DNA of 64,000 nt from Craterostigma plantagineum (GCA_027422505.1 JAPQWV010000006.1:9848501-9912500), one strand, 5' to 3'. Numbered from the stretch's first letter, positions 23,831-35,368 are shown. Notes: generated by a model not told the origin, from the letters alone. Program-made: numbers and translations.

Positions 23831-24070
23831 AAGAAAAAGGGAATTATTTATTATTTTTTTATTTTATTATTATTTTTTTTAAATTGACCTAGGAAGAAAA
23901 AGTGAATGTACGAGATTTTCAACTTACCAAATATATTAAGTAATCTAGTAATGACCCAAATACTACCAATTTGACTCGATCAATCACTAGGATAACATCA
24001 AATCTATGGGTTTTTCAAGATCGATTTTCATGATACGATATCCTTATTGGAGAAGAAAAATCGTCGCCTT

Positions 24071-24135
24071 AGTCAAAAATTCGTCTTAATGTCGGGACAG
24101 TAAATGACGTAAGTTTCCTTCATGTTTATAAATAG
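24071..24135 (+). promoter_or_regulatory. Antisense promoter block in F
   Basis: On the strand opposite to F genes: AGTCAAAAATTCGTCT (24071-24086), TGACGTAAG (24105-24113, an as-1/TGA-factor-like word), TATAAATAG (24127-24135). The first block is identical over 16 bp to 35003-35018 in gypsy B, which also has TATAAATAG 71 bp on. Confidence 0.65.
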
Positions 24136-24205
24136 ATATGTCTCAAATCTCATTGAAGTACCTTACATCTAAGAACTAACTCATTTCTAATTTTCTCGTT
24201 TACAG

Positions 24206-24343
24206 ATGAATTGGCAGAAGCAGGAAGAAGAGAAGAAGCTCAAGGAACAGGCAAGTTAAGACGTGACTTTGAGCATACTTGAATATGCTGGTTTTTGAGA
24301 TTTTCCTTCTTTTGAGCTTATTCGCTGTTTTACTTGCTATTCT
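24206..24343 (+). pseudogene. Small antisense transmembrane frame in F (frameshifted)
   Basis: ATG at 24206 begins MNWQKQEEEKKLKEQ and the frame stops at 24259. Further on, an open stretch ending at 24369 encodes a hydrophobic segment (FLLLSLFAVLLAILLWVLI). This order, an acidic/basic head then one membrane helix, matches the intact 74-codon frame at 35144-35368 in gypsy B. DNA similarity also runs through 'ttattcgctgtttta.ttgct'. Compared with B one base is absent after GCAAG, which explains the early stop. Alternatively CAG/GCAAGT could be a GC-type splice donor. Function unknown; the product would sit in a membrane. Confidence 0.55.
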
Positions 24344-24429
24344 GCTTTGGGTCTTAATAGGGCATACGAGTTTTTGAGAGTTATCTGCGTATTATGAATG
24401 TTTTATGTGTTTGAGAGAGTTGTTGTACT

Positions 24430-24545
24430 AAAACTCCCCCTAGATACAATGCCTATCGAGTATCTTAAAAATTGAATGATCGAATTACTCCCCCTCGATG
24501 CATGGATATAGCATTTCTCCCCCTCGATGTATTGCCATCAGCATT
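24430..24545 (-). promoter_or_regulatory. Three extra purine tracts in F
   Basis: On the - strand AGGGGGAG occurs near 24439, 24493 and 24523, two of them after CATCGA and the other after TATCT. They follow RNase H and resemble the tract at the 3' LTR. They may be old or extra plus-strand primers. Confidence 0.5.
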
Positions 24546-24717
24546 GGCGCTACATCAACTTATTGAAAACAGGAAAATTTATTGAAAAATAGAAAGTAAA
24601 CAAAGAAAAAAAATAAGTCCTAATTAACCAATTAACATATTAAACACGCACAGAATAAGAGAGAAGTAAAACATAGCAAATAGACAAATAGTGAACTGTA
24701 GGAAGGCATAATCGAAA

Positions 24718-26460
24718 TTAAAAATTGAGGTTCAACATTCCAAACTTTGCAACTAAGAATTGGAAGCGTTTTTCATCCAATGCTTTTGTAAGCAAATCGG
24801 CTAGTTGAATCTCTGTATTGACAAAGTACGTTTCTATTATGCCTCTTTCTACGTGGTCCTTTATGAAGTGATATAGAAGATCTATGTGCTTAGTGCGTGA
24901 GTGATGAACAGGGTTACATGTAATTGCGATAGCACTCTTGGAATCACAGTAGATAGGAAATCTATTTAGATCAAACCTGTAGTCCCGTAGTTGAGTTCTG
25001 ATCCACAAAATTTGTGAGCAGCAACGTATTCTGCTTCCGCCGTGGAAGTTGACACACAATTTTATTTCTTCGAGGCCCAACATACAAGCTTGTCGCCTAG
25101 GAATTGGATGTGTCCAGAAGTGCTTTTTCTGTCTAGTCTGCAACCTGCAAAGTCTGCGTCAGAATACCCTATTAGTTTCATATTTGAGTTCTTAGGATAT
25201 CACAGTCCAAGGTCTGGTGTTCCTTTCAGATACTTCAAGATTCTTTTGACAGCATGAAGATGCGACTCCTTGGGGTTAGCTTGAAATCGAGCACAGAGGC
25301 ATGTAGAGAATAAGATGTCTGGTCGACTGGCAGTGAGGTAGAGCAGTGATCCAATGATCCCTCTGTAATGAGTAACATCTACAGGTTCACCTAAGTGATC
25401 CGCATCGAGTGAGCATGAGGTGGACATAGGTGTGCTCGATGATTTGCTCTTGTCGATCCCATATTTTCTGAGAATATCGTGGATGTACTTTGATTGATTG
25501 ATAAAAATCCCATCCTGAAGTTGTTTGATTTGTAATCCGAGGAAGAATGACATTTCTCCCATCATACTCATTTCAAATTGTGATTGCATCAGAATGCTAA
25601 ATTCTTCACAAAGTTTAGGATTAGTAGAGCCAAAAATGATATCATCCACGTAGATTTGCACCAGCATGATATCAGAACCATCTTTCTTTACGAACAAAGT
25701 AGTGTCAATTTTCCCTTTAGTGAAACCTGAGGAGATAAGAAAGTCGGATAGCACCTCATGGAGCTTGTTTAAGTCCGTACAGTGATTTGTCGAGTTTGTA
25801 AACAAAGTCGGGATGATCAGCATTGAGAAATCCGTCTGGCTGTGACACATACACTTTTTCTTTTAGAATTCCATTCAAGAAGGCTGTTTTTACGTCCATT
25901 TGATAGACAGTAAAGTCTTTGTGTGCTGCGTATGCAAGGAATAACCTAATAGCTTCGATTCTGGCTACAGGGGCAAATGTTTCATCGTAATCAATTCCTT
26001 CCTGTTGATTATATCCCTTAGCAACGAGCCTGACTTTGTTTCGAACTACAACACCATCTTCATCCTTTTTGTTTTTAAATACCCACTTTGTTCCGATCAC
26101 AGTCTTCCCTTTTGGACGAGGAACTAAGTTCCAGACTTTGAGAAGTTCGAATTGATTAATCTCCTCTTGCATAGCCACTATCCAGTTAGGATCCCGTAGT
26201 GCGTCAACTACTCGTTTAGGTTCTGTTTGGCTCAAGAAACAGGTGAAATTGCATTCATTTGAATGTGATCTTCTAGTCGTTACTCCTGTATTGGGATCTC
26301 CTATTATTTGATCTGTAGGATGATGTCGGACCCATTTCTTTTCGTGGGGTAATGTTGTTTCGTCTATTTGGGATTCCTCACTTAGTGGATAGTCGATTGC
26401 AGACGCGGTAGTGTTGCCTGCTGAAGTTGAAGAGGAGGTCTCTGTCTGCGTTGTTGTCAA
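24718..26460 (-). pseudogene. F reverse transcriptase and RNase H (broken)
   Basis: 26460-25756 holds the RT start ([62 protein letters not shown]). After a frameshift 25850-25200 gives the catalytic YVDDIIFGSTN and the thumb (HYRGIIGSLLYLTASRPD). 25143-24718 contains the RNase H end (IYCDSKSAIAITCNPVHHSR, ADLLTKALD). Stops and shifts between the pieces disable it. Canonical copia order and motifs. Confidence 0.85.
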
Positions 26461-28088
26461 AGTTGTTGGGATTCAGTATTTGGAAAGGGATTGGTGGATG
26501 GTCTTGTATGATTTTGAGAGATATATATATGTTCAAAAAGTAGATCCAGATCCAGTTCCTCTTGAGCTCGGTGAGTGAAGCATGTGGGGTTGCTTTGTCT
26601 AGAATTGTCAGTTGCTTGTTGATCTGGCTTCAAACTTCCTTTGTCTGATCCCGGTTCTGAAGAGTTCCGTTCAGAGGCATCTCTCGAACACTCTCCTTCT
26701 TCTGTATGAGAGTGAATAAGGTGTGGTGTACTAGATACTCGTCCCAAACTGCTATGTCCAGTAGAGAGTTCGAGTCCCTCATCAAAGGTGACATTTATAC
26801 TTTCAATGATCATCCTTCTGTCTCTGAGAAATATCCTGTACGCCTTAGATTGTGCAGAGTAGCCTACGAAGATTTCAGTTGCTTTTGGATCAAGCTTGGA
26901 CTTGTCTTCGCGGTCGTTGGCGACGAAGCACTTGCATCCAAAAATTCGAAAATGGGCAATGTTGGGCAGTCTTCCATTTATAAGTTCATAGGGCGTCTTA
27001 CGAAATCTTAGATGAATGTTTGTGCGATTCTGTGTATAGCAAGCAGTGTTCATTGCTTCAGCCCAAAGGAAATGAGGTAGTGATGATTGAATGATCATTG
27101 TTCGGGCAGCCTCTAAGAGTGTTCGATTTCGCCTTTCGACAACCCCATTTTGTTGAGGTGTGTAGATAGCAGAAAACTGTTGAGTAATCCCTATGGATTC
27201 GTAGAAGTCACTGAGCTGTTGATTCTTGAATTCTGTTCCATTGTCTGATCTAGCTATTTTAACACTGCTCTGGAGTAGGTTCTGTGCTGTTCTGATTAGG
27301 TTTGGAATATGTTCGACTGTCTCTGATTTAGTTCGTAAGAAGCGTACCCAAGTATATCGGGAAAAGTCATCGACGATAACCAGCATATACCGCTTTCCAC
27401 TTATGCTTTCAGTTCGCATCGGGCCACACAGATCCATGTGTAAGAGCTCTAGAGGATGTTGAGTGGATGCTGTGTGTTTTGTAGGATGTGAAGCTTTCTT
27501 CATTTTTCCTTTCTCACAAGCAGAGCACATATGCTCTTTTTGGTACTTCAGTGGTGGTAGTTCAATAGCCAATTTGTTGGTTGACAGCTTGTTGAGGGTC
27601 TTGAAGTTAAGATGAGATAACCGCTGGTGCCGTAGGTCATTTTGAGTTGAAGTTGCTTTGGAGATTAGGCAGATATCAGTCTTTGGTTTGACAGTTCTTA
27701 TATCAATGGTGTAAAGATTTGTCTTGCGAGTTCCAGTGAGAAGTTCTTCACCATTAGCATTGAGAATTTTGCAAGTTTTCTTTAGAAACACAACTTGGAG
27801 TCCAATATCACTGAACTGGCCTATTGATAAGAGGTTGTGTGTCAGTCCTTCAACGTACGAAACTTGTTTAATTGTGAGTCGATTGCATATGAGATCGCCA
27901 TAACCAAGGACTCTAGCACCATTGCTATTTCCAAAGCGCACCAGTCCACCTGTCCTATCTACGTAGTTGCTCAACAGTTCTTTCTTCCCAGTCATGTGTG
28001 TGGAGCAACCGAAATCTAAGTACCACACATGAGAGGCCTGCAAGGACAATCTAGAGGGTTTTAGGTACCCATTTAAACATGGGTCCAC
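26457..28088 (-). pseudogene. F protease and integrase
   Basis: One 543-codon frame. WYLDFGCSTHMTG (about residues 22-34) is the protease site, but the catalytic triad reads D-F-G instead of D-S/T-G. GAG-pre-integrase and HHCC follow (HQRLSHLNFKTLNKL, CSACEKGK), then the core with D, D and E (LLHMDLCGPM, IARSDNGTEFKNQQL, TPQQNGVVERRNR) and the C-terminal FVGYSAQSKAYRIFL. It overlaps the preceding gag tail by 38 nt in another frame and ends where RT begins in a shifted frame. Confidence 0.85.
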
Positions 28089-28990
28089 CTCTGTTGTAAT
28101 TGTTAGTTTGCACGGATTTTCTTCCTATCCTAGAATTTTCAGCGGAAGATCTACTATCATGCACAGAATCATTTAAAGTTTCTAGGATTTGATTTTGGGT
28201 TTCCTCAGACATAAGTTTTGGAACCCATTTCTGTAGTTGTGGAGGTCGTTTTGTTTTAGCTTTGGGAGTGCACTGTAAGTTCTTTGCTTGTTTTGTGGTT
28301 TCCTTGGTATTTTTGGTTTTTGAATATTTTCTTTTCTTAAGAATCGTGTCATTTGAAGGTGTGTCACGAAGTTGTTTGTGAAAACGTTTATACTTGTGAA
28401 AGAGATTGTTTGAAATATGATTGGAATTATGCGGTACACTACTAATTGAAGAGGAAACAAAACTTTCGGAAGGAAAGAAATCATCAACAAAAGATTCATT
28501 AAAATCTTGAGTCTCCTTCAAGAGATCTTCTTTTCTAACCCAGACTTGTCTTTTCAACGGTTTTTTTGTGTTTCCTGAAAATTTCAAAGTATTAGTACAG
28601 GAAAGTTTATTATTAGAACTCAACGTGTACGTGAGTGATTGTATTTTTAATTTTTCTTTAAGCTTAGAAATTTCTTCAAGAAAATTTTGTCTTTCTTCAT
28701 CAAAGGACTTTCGTTCTCTTTCGAGAGTGGAGTGTACATCACTAATTTTCTTTATGCAATCAGGCATATATCATGTTGCATATGTAGCCATCGGTGCCTT
28801 ACTTTCCGAAACAGCTGAGGTATCTCCTTCATTTGGGCGTGGAATATCTGACTCAAATTCAGTTATTGCTGGACAACTTCTTTTCTTTATAACTATCATT
28901 TAATTCTGTGTAGTTAAATGATGTTTGAGTTTTACTGTGTGTTGATGTCTCATTTTCACTTACAAAAGGCATAAGATTTGCCAGGCAACT
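28051..28990 (-). pseudogene. F gag C-terminal part, left of insertion B
   Basis: The frame from 28767 has a coiled coil (LERERKSFDEERQNFLEEISKL region) and ends in FKWVPK, the conserved linker before the SIRE protease. It is the continuation of gag interrupted at 43095/28991 by B. 28768-28990 is gag-like in pieces. TAG at 28051 separates it from the pol frame. Confidence 0.65.
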
Positions 28991-30593
28991 TGTCGCGTGT
29001 GTGTATGTTTAAATTAAAAGATCTTGCGAGTACGTCAAGTAATAATTAAAACGAATATATTATAACTAGAATCACGCGCGATAGGCAGTGTACCTATCGT
29101 TTGTAATATAGCTATAGCGAATATCCGAGTATCGAACACGAGGAATAAATTGAGTACTAGTATTAACCTATTGACTCGATATTTAACCTAAATAAAATAA
29201 CAGGATTTGTTTATATTACGAGCTAACTTAACAGAGCAACTTAAAGGATCGAAAGACTAAGGAACACAACTAGAAGTAATAAGAGTGACTTAAGATGACA
29301 AATATGTGTCCGGGATTCGAATCCCGCTGAGTTTTGTTGGCTAAGGCTTACGGAATATCGCTCCTACGTGATTATCGACTAAATCGCAGTAATTTCCTAT
29401 CCACTCACGGATTTGCTGTCGCCCTAAACGTTCGTGGGGATCTAAATTTAGCGATTACTAGACGGCGAGGATCGAGTATTTGCTGTCGCCCTATACTCGA
29501 ATCCTAACGTCTACGAACGGCCTAATCGTTATTTAGCTGTCGCCCTAAACGATATACCACACATGCATATCAACACATAGACATATTGATACGAAGAAAC
29601 AACATCATAGAACGATAAATAGTCGAATACACGTGTTCACGATTATCCTACGCCTTAACTACAACATAACCCAACGTTCATCTATTCCCAAACACACAAA
29701 AGGATTAGCTACTCATATCGAACGTCACGACAACGAGATTTAAGGAAAACGAGGATAGAGAACTCATAAAAACTCCCCTAAGAAGTGAATATGGCGTTTC
29801 CGAGGTGGAGCTCTCGTTCCTCGATCGTATGAGCGTAGCTTCGTTGCTGGATCGTCCCTTGAGCTTCTCCGAATCACGGGACTGCTTCTAGTGTTCTTCC
29901 TTCTCTTCTTTGCTCTAAGTTTTCGTCCCTATGAGGTTCCCTTGAGTTCTGAGTAGGAGTCCCTTTTTATGCTTCGAAAAGGGCCTATTACTTGACTTTC
30001 TGGCATGAGTCACGGCCTCGTGCAACATGAATCACGGCCGTGACGGCGGCTTAAACCCTAAACTTGACTCTCTGTCGTGACTCACGGCTTGTTGCATCAG
30101 AAGTCACGGCCGTGACGGCAAGGACTTCTCTTCATCAAACTCGCTGCCGTCGTTCACGGTCTCTCGCATGAAGGGTCACGGCCGTGACTAGGTTCCACTA
30201 ACTCTCTGCCGGTATTCACGGCTTCTTGCTTGAGGAGTCACGGTCGTGACGATAGACAATAAACTTACCCCTCGTCTCTGCCTTGATTCACGGCGTCTAG
30301 CATGGTGATTCACGGCCGTGACATTTAGTCTTTTGTCTTCCTAAGCTTACTGCCCTTGTTCACGGCTTCTTGCGATGTTATTCACGGCCGTGACTTGCTC
30401 CTGTCAGCTTCACATTTTTCCATTTTCGCGTCGTTTTCGCCTCGTTTTCGTTCCTCTTCGCCCCATAATCATTCGAAGGTCCTACAATATTTAAATGGGT
30501 TTTAATAGAGCCAATAAATGCACGGAATGATCAATAATTTCTTATTATAACCCAATTAAACACAACAATAAATGTATTAAAATACGTTTATCA
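28991..30593 (-). repeat. 3' LTR of B
   Basis: 1603 bp, starts TGTCGCGTGTG (+ strand). Contains six or so TCACGGCCGTGA-type sites at 30010-30400 in the U3 half and a - strand TATA-like region near 29965. Near-identical to 41491-43095. Confidence 0.9.
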
Positions 30594-30633
30594 AACCTCC
30601 CCACACTTAAACTTTTGCTTGTCCTCAAGCAAA
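30594..30633 (-). promoter_or_regulatory. Polypurine tract and hairpin of B
   Basis: - strand AAGTGTGGGGAGG borders the LTR. GCTTGAGGACAAGC just upstream can form a short hairpin, conserved in element A. Confidence 0.75.
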
Positions 30634-32207
30634 TTAAAAGCAAGAAAAGGGTAACAAGAAAACGGCACGACCGTTCACAATTCACCAACGCAGATGGAAA
30701 ACACAAAATGGAATCAAACAAGCAATTATGGACACTGCAACAATAATAAGCACTTATCGACACGAATTTCCTTAGCACTACTAATCGAGATCCACACCTC
30801 ACAGGAATTCACTCAAATCACTCAGTGTATAGGCTAATAAAATCGGTGAATCGCTCAATTCATGCAGTAATCTAGTCTAAACCATATGCTTGCAAGTCAA
30901 TCGCACGTCTACTACTTAAAGCAGTTAGCATGAATCAGAAGGTCTTTTCGGGTTAAATGGGTTCAGATAGTAATGAGGTGGTAATGGAATCACATATGAG
31001 TAGCAGTCGTGTCGGTCTTCATGTCATTGTCTAAAGCACGCCAACAATTAGCCTTTCTGATTACGCCGTCTTCATATTCTTATTTTTTTTGATGCGTTCC
31101 ACTATGCCTTTCTTCTTCCAAGTCTATAAATGAGGGGATGATGTGGAAAACACGAGACCGGAAGATTATCAAAGGAAAGGTTCTTTTTCTTTCTTTTCGC
31201 AACAGCTTATTCTCCTCATGCTTCACTTCTCCAAAATTTTTCTTCTTCTCTTTATTTATTTATTTTTTTTTCTTCAACAAACTGTTCACTTCCGGCGGGC
31301 CGTCATCTCTGCGCTTTTCGACTTTGACATTTGACTTTCACTTCCGCTTAACTCGGGTTCAAATGATCTCTGGAGGCTTATTTAGGTCAGAGGGTTATGA
31401 TATACGAGGTGTAAGGAACAAATAGGCTTAGGCACAAAGTGGCTAACTACGGTGATCAGTCGTGGTCGGGAACTTTGGCCGTGGACTTATTTCCTAATGC
31501 CTTCGTCATATTCATACAAAACATACTATAAGCAATTTCAATGCGTATCAAACAAGCATGTTCTAGAGAGACGTAAATTATGCACTACTCACACAACCAA
31601 GAAAAAAAATGAGCAAAAGCTCGTCAGCTCAAACTCTCACAACGGAACATGGGTTATGTGTGTGAATCTCTCAAAGTAACACTATATCTATTCATGCTGA
31701 AAAGATTAAATCACTGATGCATGTCTTTATCGCTCACTAGACTCCCTAATATGCAATCCACATTGAGATGAACGCAAACAATCATGCCAAACTTTTATAG
31801 ATTTAAAAGCCCAAAACACGTCATAAAAAATTTTCACGTAACTTTTCAACAAAATTCCTTAACAAAATTCCCCCTCCCCACACTTAAGATTCACGTTGTC
31901 CTCAACGTGTAAAAGAAATAACAGGAAGGTAAAAGAAGTTGAAAAGAACGTGACTCCCCTGAAAAATTGGCGTGGCCCTGCCTCTATCATTTGATGTAGT
32001 TTGAACATGGTTGCTTCACTGATTGTGAATATTTTGGGTCGTAGTCTGAATTCGTGTCACGTTTCCTGTAAGCACTTAATAAGAAAATTAAACGTACGAT
32101 GGAAATAAAAAGTAACAGCAAAACGAGTCAAAATCATCAAAAATGTCGTGATGACTAAACCAAACACTCAGTGTTTTACAAAAGAAAAATCCCAACTGAA
32201 GTCGGAA
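30634..32207 (-). other. B 3' spacer, no gene
   Basis: Non-coding and homologous to A (5405-6040 and 10545-11200). A T-rich stretch lies at 31080-31280. A second purine tract, CTTAAGTGTGGGGAGG (- strand, 31870-31888), is followed by the ACGTTGAGGACAACGT hairpin; this copies the LTR-side tract about 1.3 kb inside the element. Confidence 0.55.
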
Positions 32208-33528
32208 CTAAGGTGGTGGTGGTGAGAGCAGCCGAGGGCGAAGGAACGCCAGTGACTCCTGTGATCGCCTGACCGTGTCGTTCATGGCTTTAAGGGCCTG
32301 CTCATATCGCTGTTGCTCCTCGCGGTAGCGTCGGTGGGCTTCCTCGTTTCGACGCTCATACTCTTCCTGGCACCGTCGTGTCTCCTCATCGCGTCGAATG
32401 GCCTCCTCATTGTAGCGTAACATGTCCTCGCGCAGTGTGTGAAGGTCGGCGGCTGAGGCAAAACGAGCAACCCCTGATGATTCGCCCTCGTGATAACCAG
32501 AGGAATGGGAAGTGCCGGCAGTGTCGGGGTGAACTGGGAATGGCACCACGCCCTCAATTTGTAGTGGCTCTGGGAATGCATCGCCCAGGTCCGTCTGCCC
32601 ACGGTAGACCTCATGCCAGACGTAAACCTTGTTCGAGCGGGACCATGTGGGCGCCTTGATCAACATCTTCATCTTCACCATCATATCCTCGTTGACCGGA
32701 TTACGCCCGCCCACAATCTCCATCTCCGGTGGATTTTCTGGCCATAGGTTAAGGCCTTTGATGATCCTAGTAATAAATGGCGCTACTGCGATCTTCCCGT
32801 GGCTACGAACGTCGGCCTGGGCCGCGAAGGCGTGCTTCAGGGCCATTCCTAGGTGTACGTGTTCCCCGCGCTGCATCTTGGCTAAATAAAAGGGGTCGCG
32901 AAGACCAATCGTGCCGTGTGACTCGCCCCTTGGTGTGAGCGAAGTCGTCAGTAGCCGGTGGATATATCGCAGACCGGGGCTCCTGAGTGATGAGGCCTTC
33001 GATGTTTTGACGCTGAAGGGTGGCTCGCCGGGTCTTGTAATCTCATCCCAACAGGCCTGTCGGACGTCCGGGTTTTCCAGATAATTCTTGTAATACAAGT
33101 CTTGTAGCCCTTGGTGCCCGTAAGGTAGCTCCGGTGTCCCAATTGCACGGTATGTCTTTAATGGTAAACACCTCCTCCGTGTTAAACGCCCGAAAAGTAA
33201 TCTTGTTCCGGCCGAATTCTTCGTGGGCGAAGGTGGACAGGAACTCCAGGGTAAGCTCTTTATATCTCGGCTCGTCGATGTGAAAGAAATCGAGCCACCC
33301 ACTCAGTGACAGGTAGCCGGCCACCTGCTGGTCAATGTTGTACTTTTCCAGCGTCTCGTGATCAATCTGATCAGTTAGAATGAATTCCGTGTTCTTTAGC
33401 CTGTTGTAACGGGCCTGGTGCGTCTCGTCGTCAAACTGCCCCATAGACTCTAGCAGTGACGGCGTGCGGCTCGTGCTTGGGCCTCGACGTTGATGACTCG
33501 TTGATGCAGATGAGCGGCTTCGACCCAT
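32208..33528 (-). pseudogene. B env-like frame (Athila ORF1 family), one frameshift
   Basis: Begins MGRSRSSASTSHQRRG at 33528. The first frame (33528-33043) has TLEKYNIDQQVAGYLSLSGW and RYKELTLEFLSTFAHEEFGR; the second (33302-32208) carries LYYKNYLENPDVRQACWDE, IHRLLTTSLTPRGESHGT and a long charged coiled coil near the end (RRCQEEYERRNEEAHRRY). Sequence and place fit the Athila ORF1 proteins found after pol. The two frames meet near 33160 through a 1-base lesion. No membrane anchor is seen. Role unknown. Confidence 0.7.
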
Positions 33529-34110
33529 AGTACCTAGAAGTCCAAATGTTAGTTGGCGAGAAAAAGATAATCAACACAGCTCGACTCGACCAACGTAGCG
33601 ACAAAATTGACAATTCTAAAGCAAGAACATATGAACATTCAAAGCGGCATTTTGTCGAACATATAATAGACCAACTAAAATACTCATTCAAATCGCAATA
33701 ATCGATTAACCAAGCACAATCTGCAACTTCAAACGATGAATCAACGCTAAGTAAACCATTAAACGCAATCAATTCCGTTCCAAATTCCAAAATTCCCCAA
33801 TTTGTAAAATTAGGGTTTATCATTCCCAAATGAAAATTATTGGACGGAATCAAGAAATTAATCGAACCCAAGGCATTCAAAGCATATATCTAACCATAAA
33901 GAGCAATACAAACACCAAATTAGGTCCAATTTTAGGAACCCCCAATTCCGAAATTAGGGTTCCTCACCCAAAATTGAAATTGACGCACGAAAATTACAAA
34001 TCCATCAAGCCCAACACGTTTATAGCATAAATGTAGTAATGAGAGAGCATTGTAAACATCAAAATCGATCTCACCTTCGAAAAATCCTAAAATTCGTATG
34101 ATAAAAGCGT
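33529..34110 (-). promoter_or_regulatory. B env leader with probable intron
   Basis: On the - strand a donor-like TCGAAG/GTGAGAT lies near 34073 and an acceptor-like GGACTTCTAG/GTAC at 33538-33547, 11 nt before the env-like ATG. Together they would remove about 530 nt. The segment itself has no convincing coding content. Confidence 0.35.
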
Positions 34111-34297
34111 CGGGAGAGAGAATGGATATACCTTCTTGATCTACTCACGTTGATTCGTCGATTTGTGTTGCCGGAATAAGCGTGACGGCGGTTTGTTGTG
34201 GAATTATCGGTTTGAATTAGAGGAGATAAGATTTTGGTGTGGAGGGAATGGAAAAAGAAAGAAGAGAAAATGATTTTAAGAGAGGTGCCCGCGACAT

Positions 34298-34840
34298 TCA
34301 CGGCCGTGAGTAATCATACGAAGGCCGTGAAGACGAGCAGAGAAGGTCTCATTCGTCGAGTCACGGCCGTGAATCATGGGTCATGGGTCGTGACTGCGGA
34401 CAGTGAGTTAAGCCCGCCAGTGTCACGGCTGTGACACCTGAGACACGGGCCGTGACAACCTATTTTTATTTTCCCTTTATTTATTTATTTATTTATTTAT
34501 TATTATTATTTTATTTATTATTTTTATTTTTATTATTTTTTTTTCTTTTTTTTATTTTATTTTTATTTTTTTTATTATAAAAAAAAAATTTTATATAACC
34601 CGTCCGAGTCACGGCCGTGAATAGGTATCCACAAGCCGTGACTACTGGCAGTGTATGCGTAATGCGTCGTTCACGGCCGCGACTCAATAGGTCACGAGCC
34701 GTGAATGTAGGCAGTGTGAGACATGGATTGTTGCTCAACGATTCACGGCCGTGAGTGGCTAAGCACATAACCGTGAATGTAGGCAGTGGCAATGGTTGGG
34801 CCTAGTCGCGGCCGTGACTGACGAATCATTGGCCGTGACT
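34298..34840 (+). repeat. B internal array of TCACGGCCGTGA sites with half-sites
   Basis: Seven or so units. Each has a 12-bp palindrome TCACGGCCGTGA (or 1 mismatch), 12 variable bases, then a GGCCGTGA-type half-site, so the second GCCGTGA lies 21-22 bp after the first. An A/T simple-sequence run (34445-34590) splits the array. The LTR copies have the same unit in the opposite orientation. Confidence 0.8.
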
Positions 34841-35002
34841 TCAGTTATTTTTTTTTTAATATGATACTTATTATTTATTTAATATATATTTTAACTATGA
34901 TTGACACGCAATCGACGATTTTTTCGAGAACGATTGGCACGAGGAGAAATCTGATAATCGACAAGGGAAATATCACTTTCTCACGCGGCGTCAGACCATT
35001 CA

Positions 35003-35082
35003 AGTCAAAAATTCGTCTGTATCATTTATGGGATTTGCTGATATGACAATGATATTTTTGTGCCGTTCAGGCCTATAAATAG
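35003..35082 (+). promoter_or_regulatory. Antisense promoter block in B
   Basis: AGTCAAAAATTCGTCT (35003-35018), identical to F 24071-24086, then TATAAATAG at 35074-35082. The small frame starts 62 nt further, at 35144. Opposite strand to B genes. Confidence 0.65.
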
Positions 35083-35143
35083 ACAGTGGTAGAATAACAC
35101 ACATCTTTAACAATCTTATTTTCGAAAGAGTTATCTAGCCACT

Positions 35144-35368
35144 ATGAATTGGGGACAGCAGCAAGGTCGTGAGGATGAGAGTGAGGAATATGCAAGGATT
35201 CGTCGTAATTTAGATATGGTATCACTCTACCTTGCTCTTCTTTTGGGCTTGTTTGGAGTTTTACTTGCTTTCGTGTGTTGTGTTATCACAAGGTGCACTT
35301 GTGTGCAACCCGCCCTTATGAAGCAAAATAAACTATTGTTCTATCTTTTGTGTTATTCGCTGTTTTAA
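35144..35368 (+). CDS. Small antisense transmembrane protein in B
   Basis: 74 codons on the strand opposite to gag-pol. Residues 1-24 are hydrophilic (MNWGQQQGREDESEE, ending in a basic IRRN). Residues about 26-47 form one hydrophobic helix (LALLLGLFGVLLAFVCCVI), and the tail holds Cys and Lys. A good TATA box stands 62 bp before the ATG. A homologous but frameshifted copy occurs at the same place in copia F, which argues for past selection. The DNA coding the last part resembles a second tail repeat about 100 bp on (35350-35440). I do not recognise the family. Predicted single-pass membrane micropeptide; function unknown. Confidence 0.55.
   Translation: MNWGQQQGREDESEEYARIRRNLDMVSLYLALLLGLFGVLLAFVCCVITRCTCVQPALMKQNKLLFYLLCYSLF

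Noticed and set aside
31138..31425. Phe-rich + strand frame of 95 codons in B
   Set aside because: It translates a T-rich spacer also found in A; no conserved protein.
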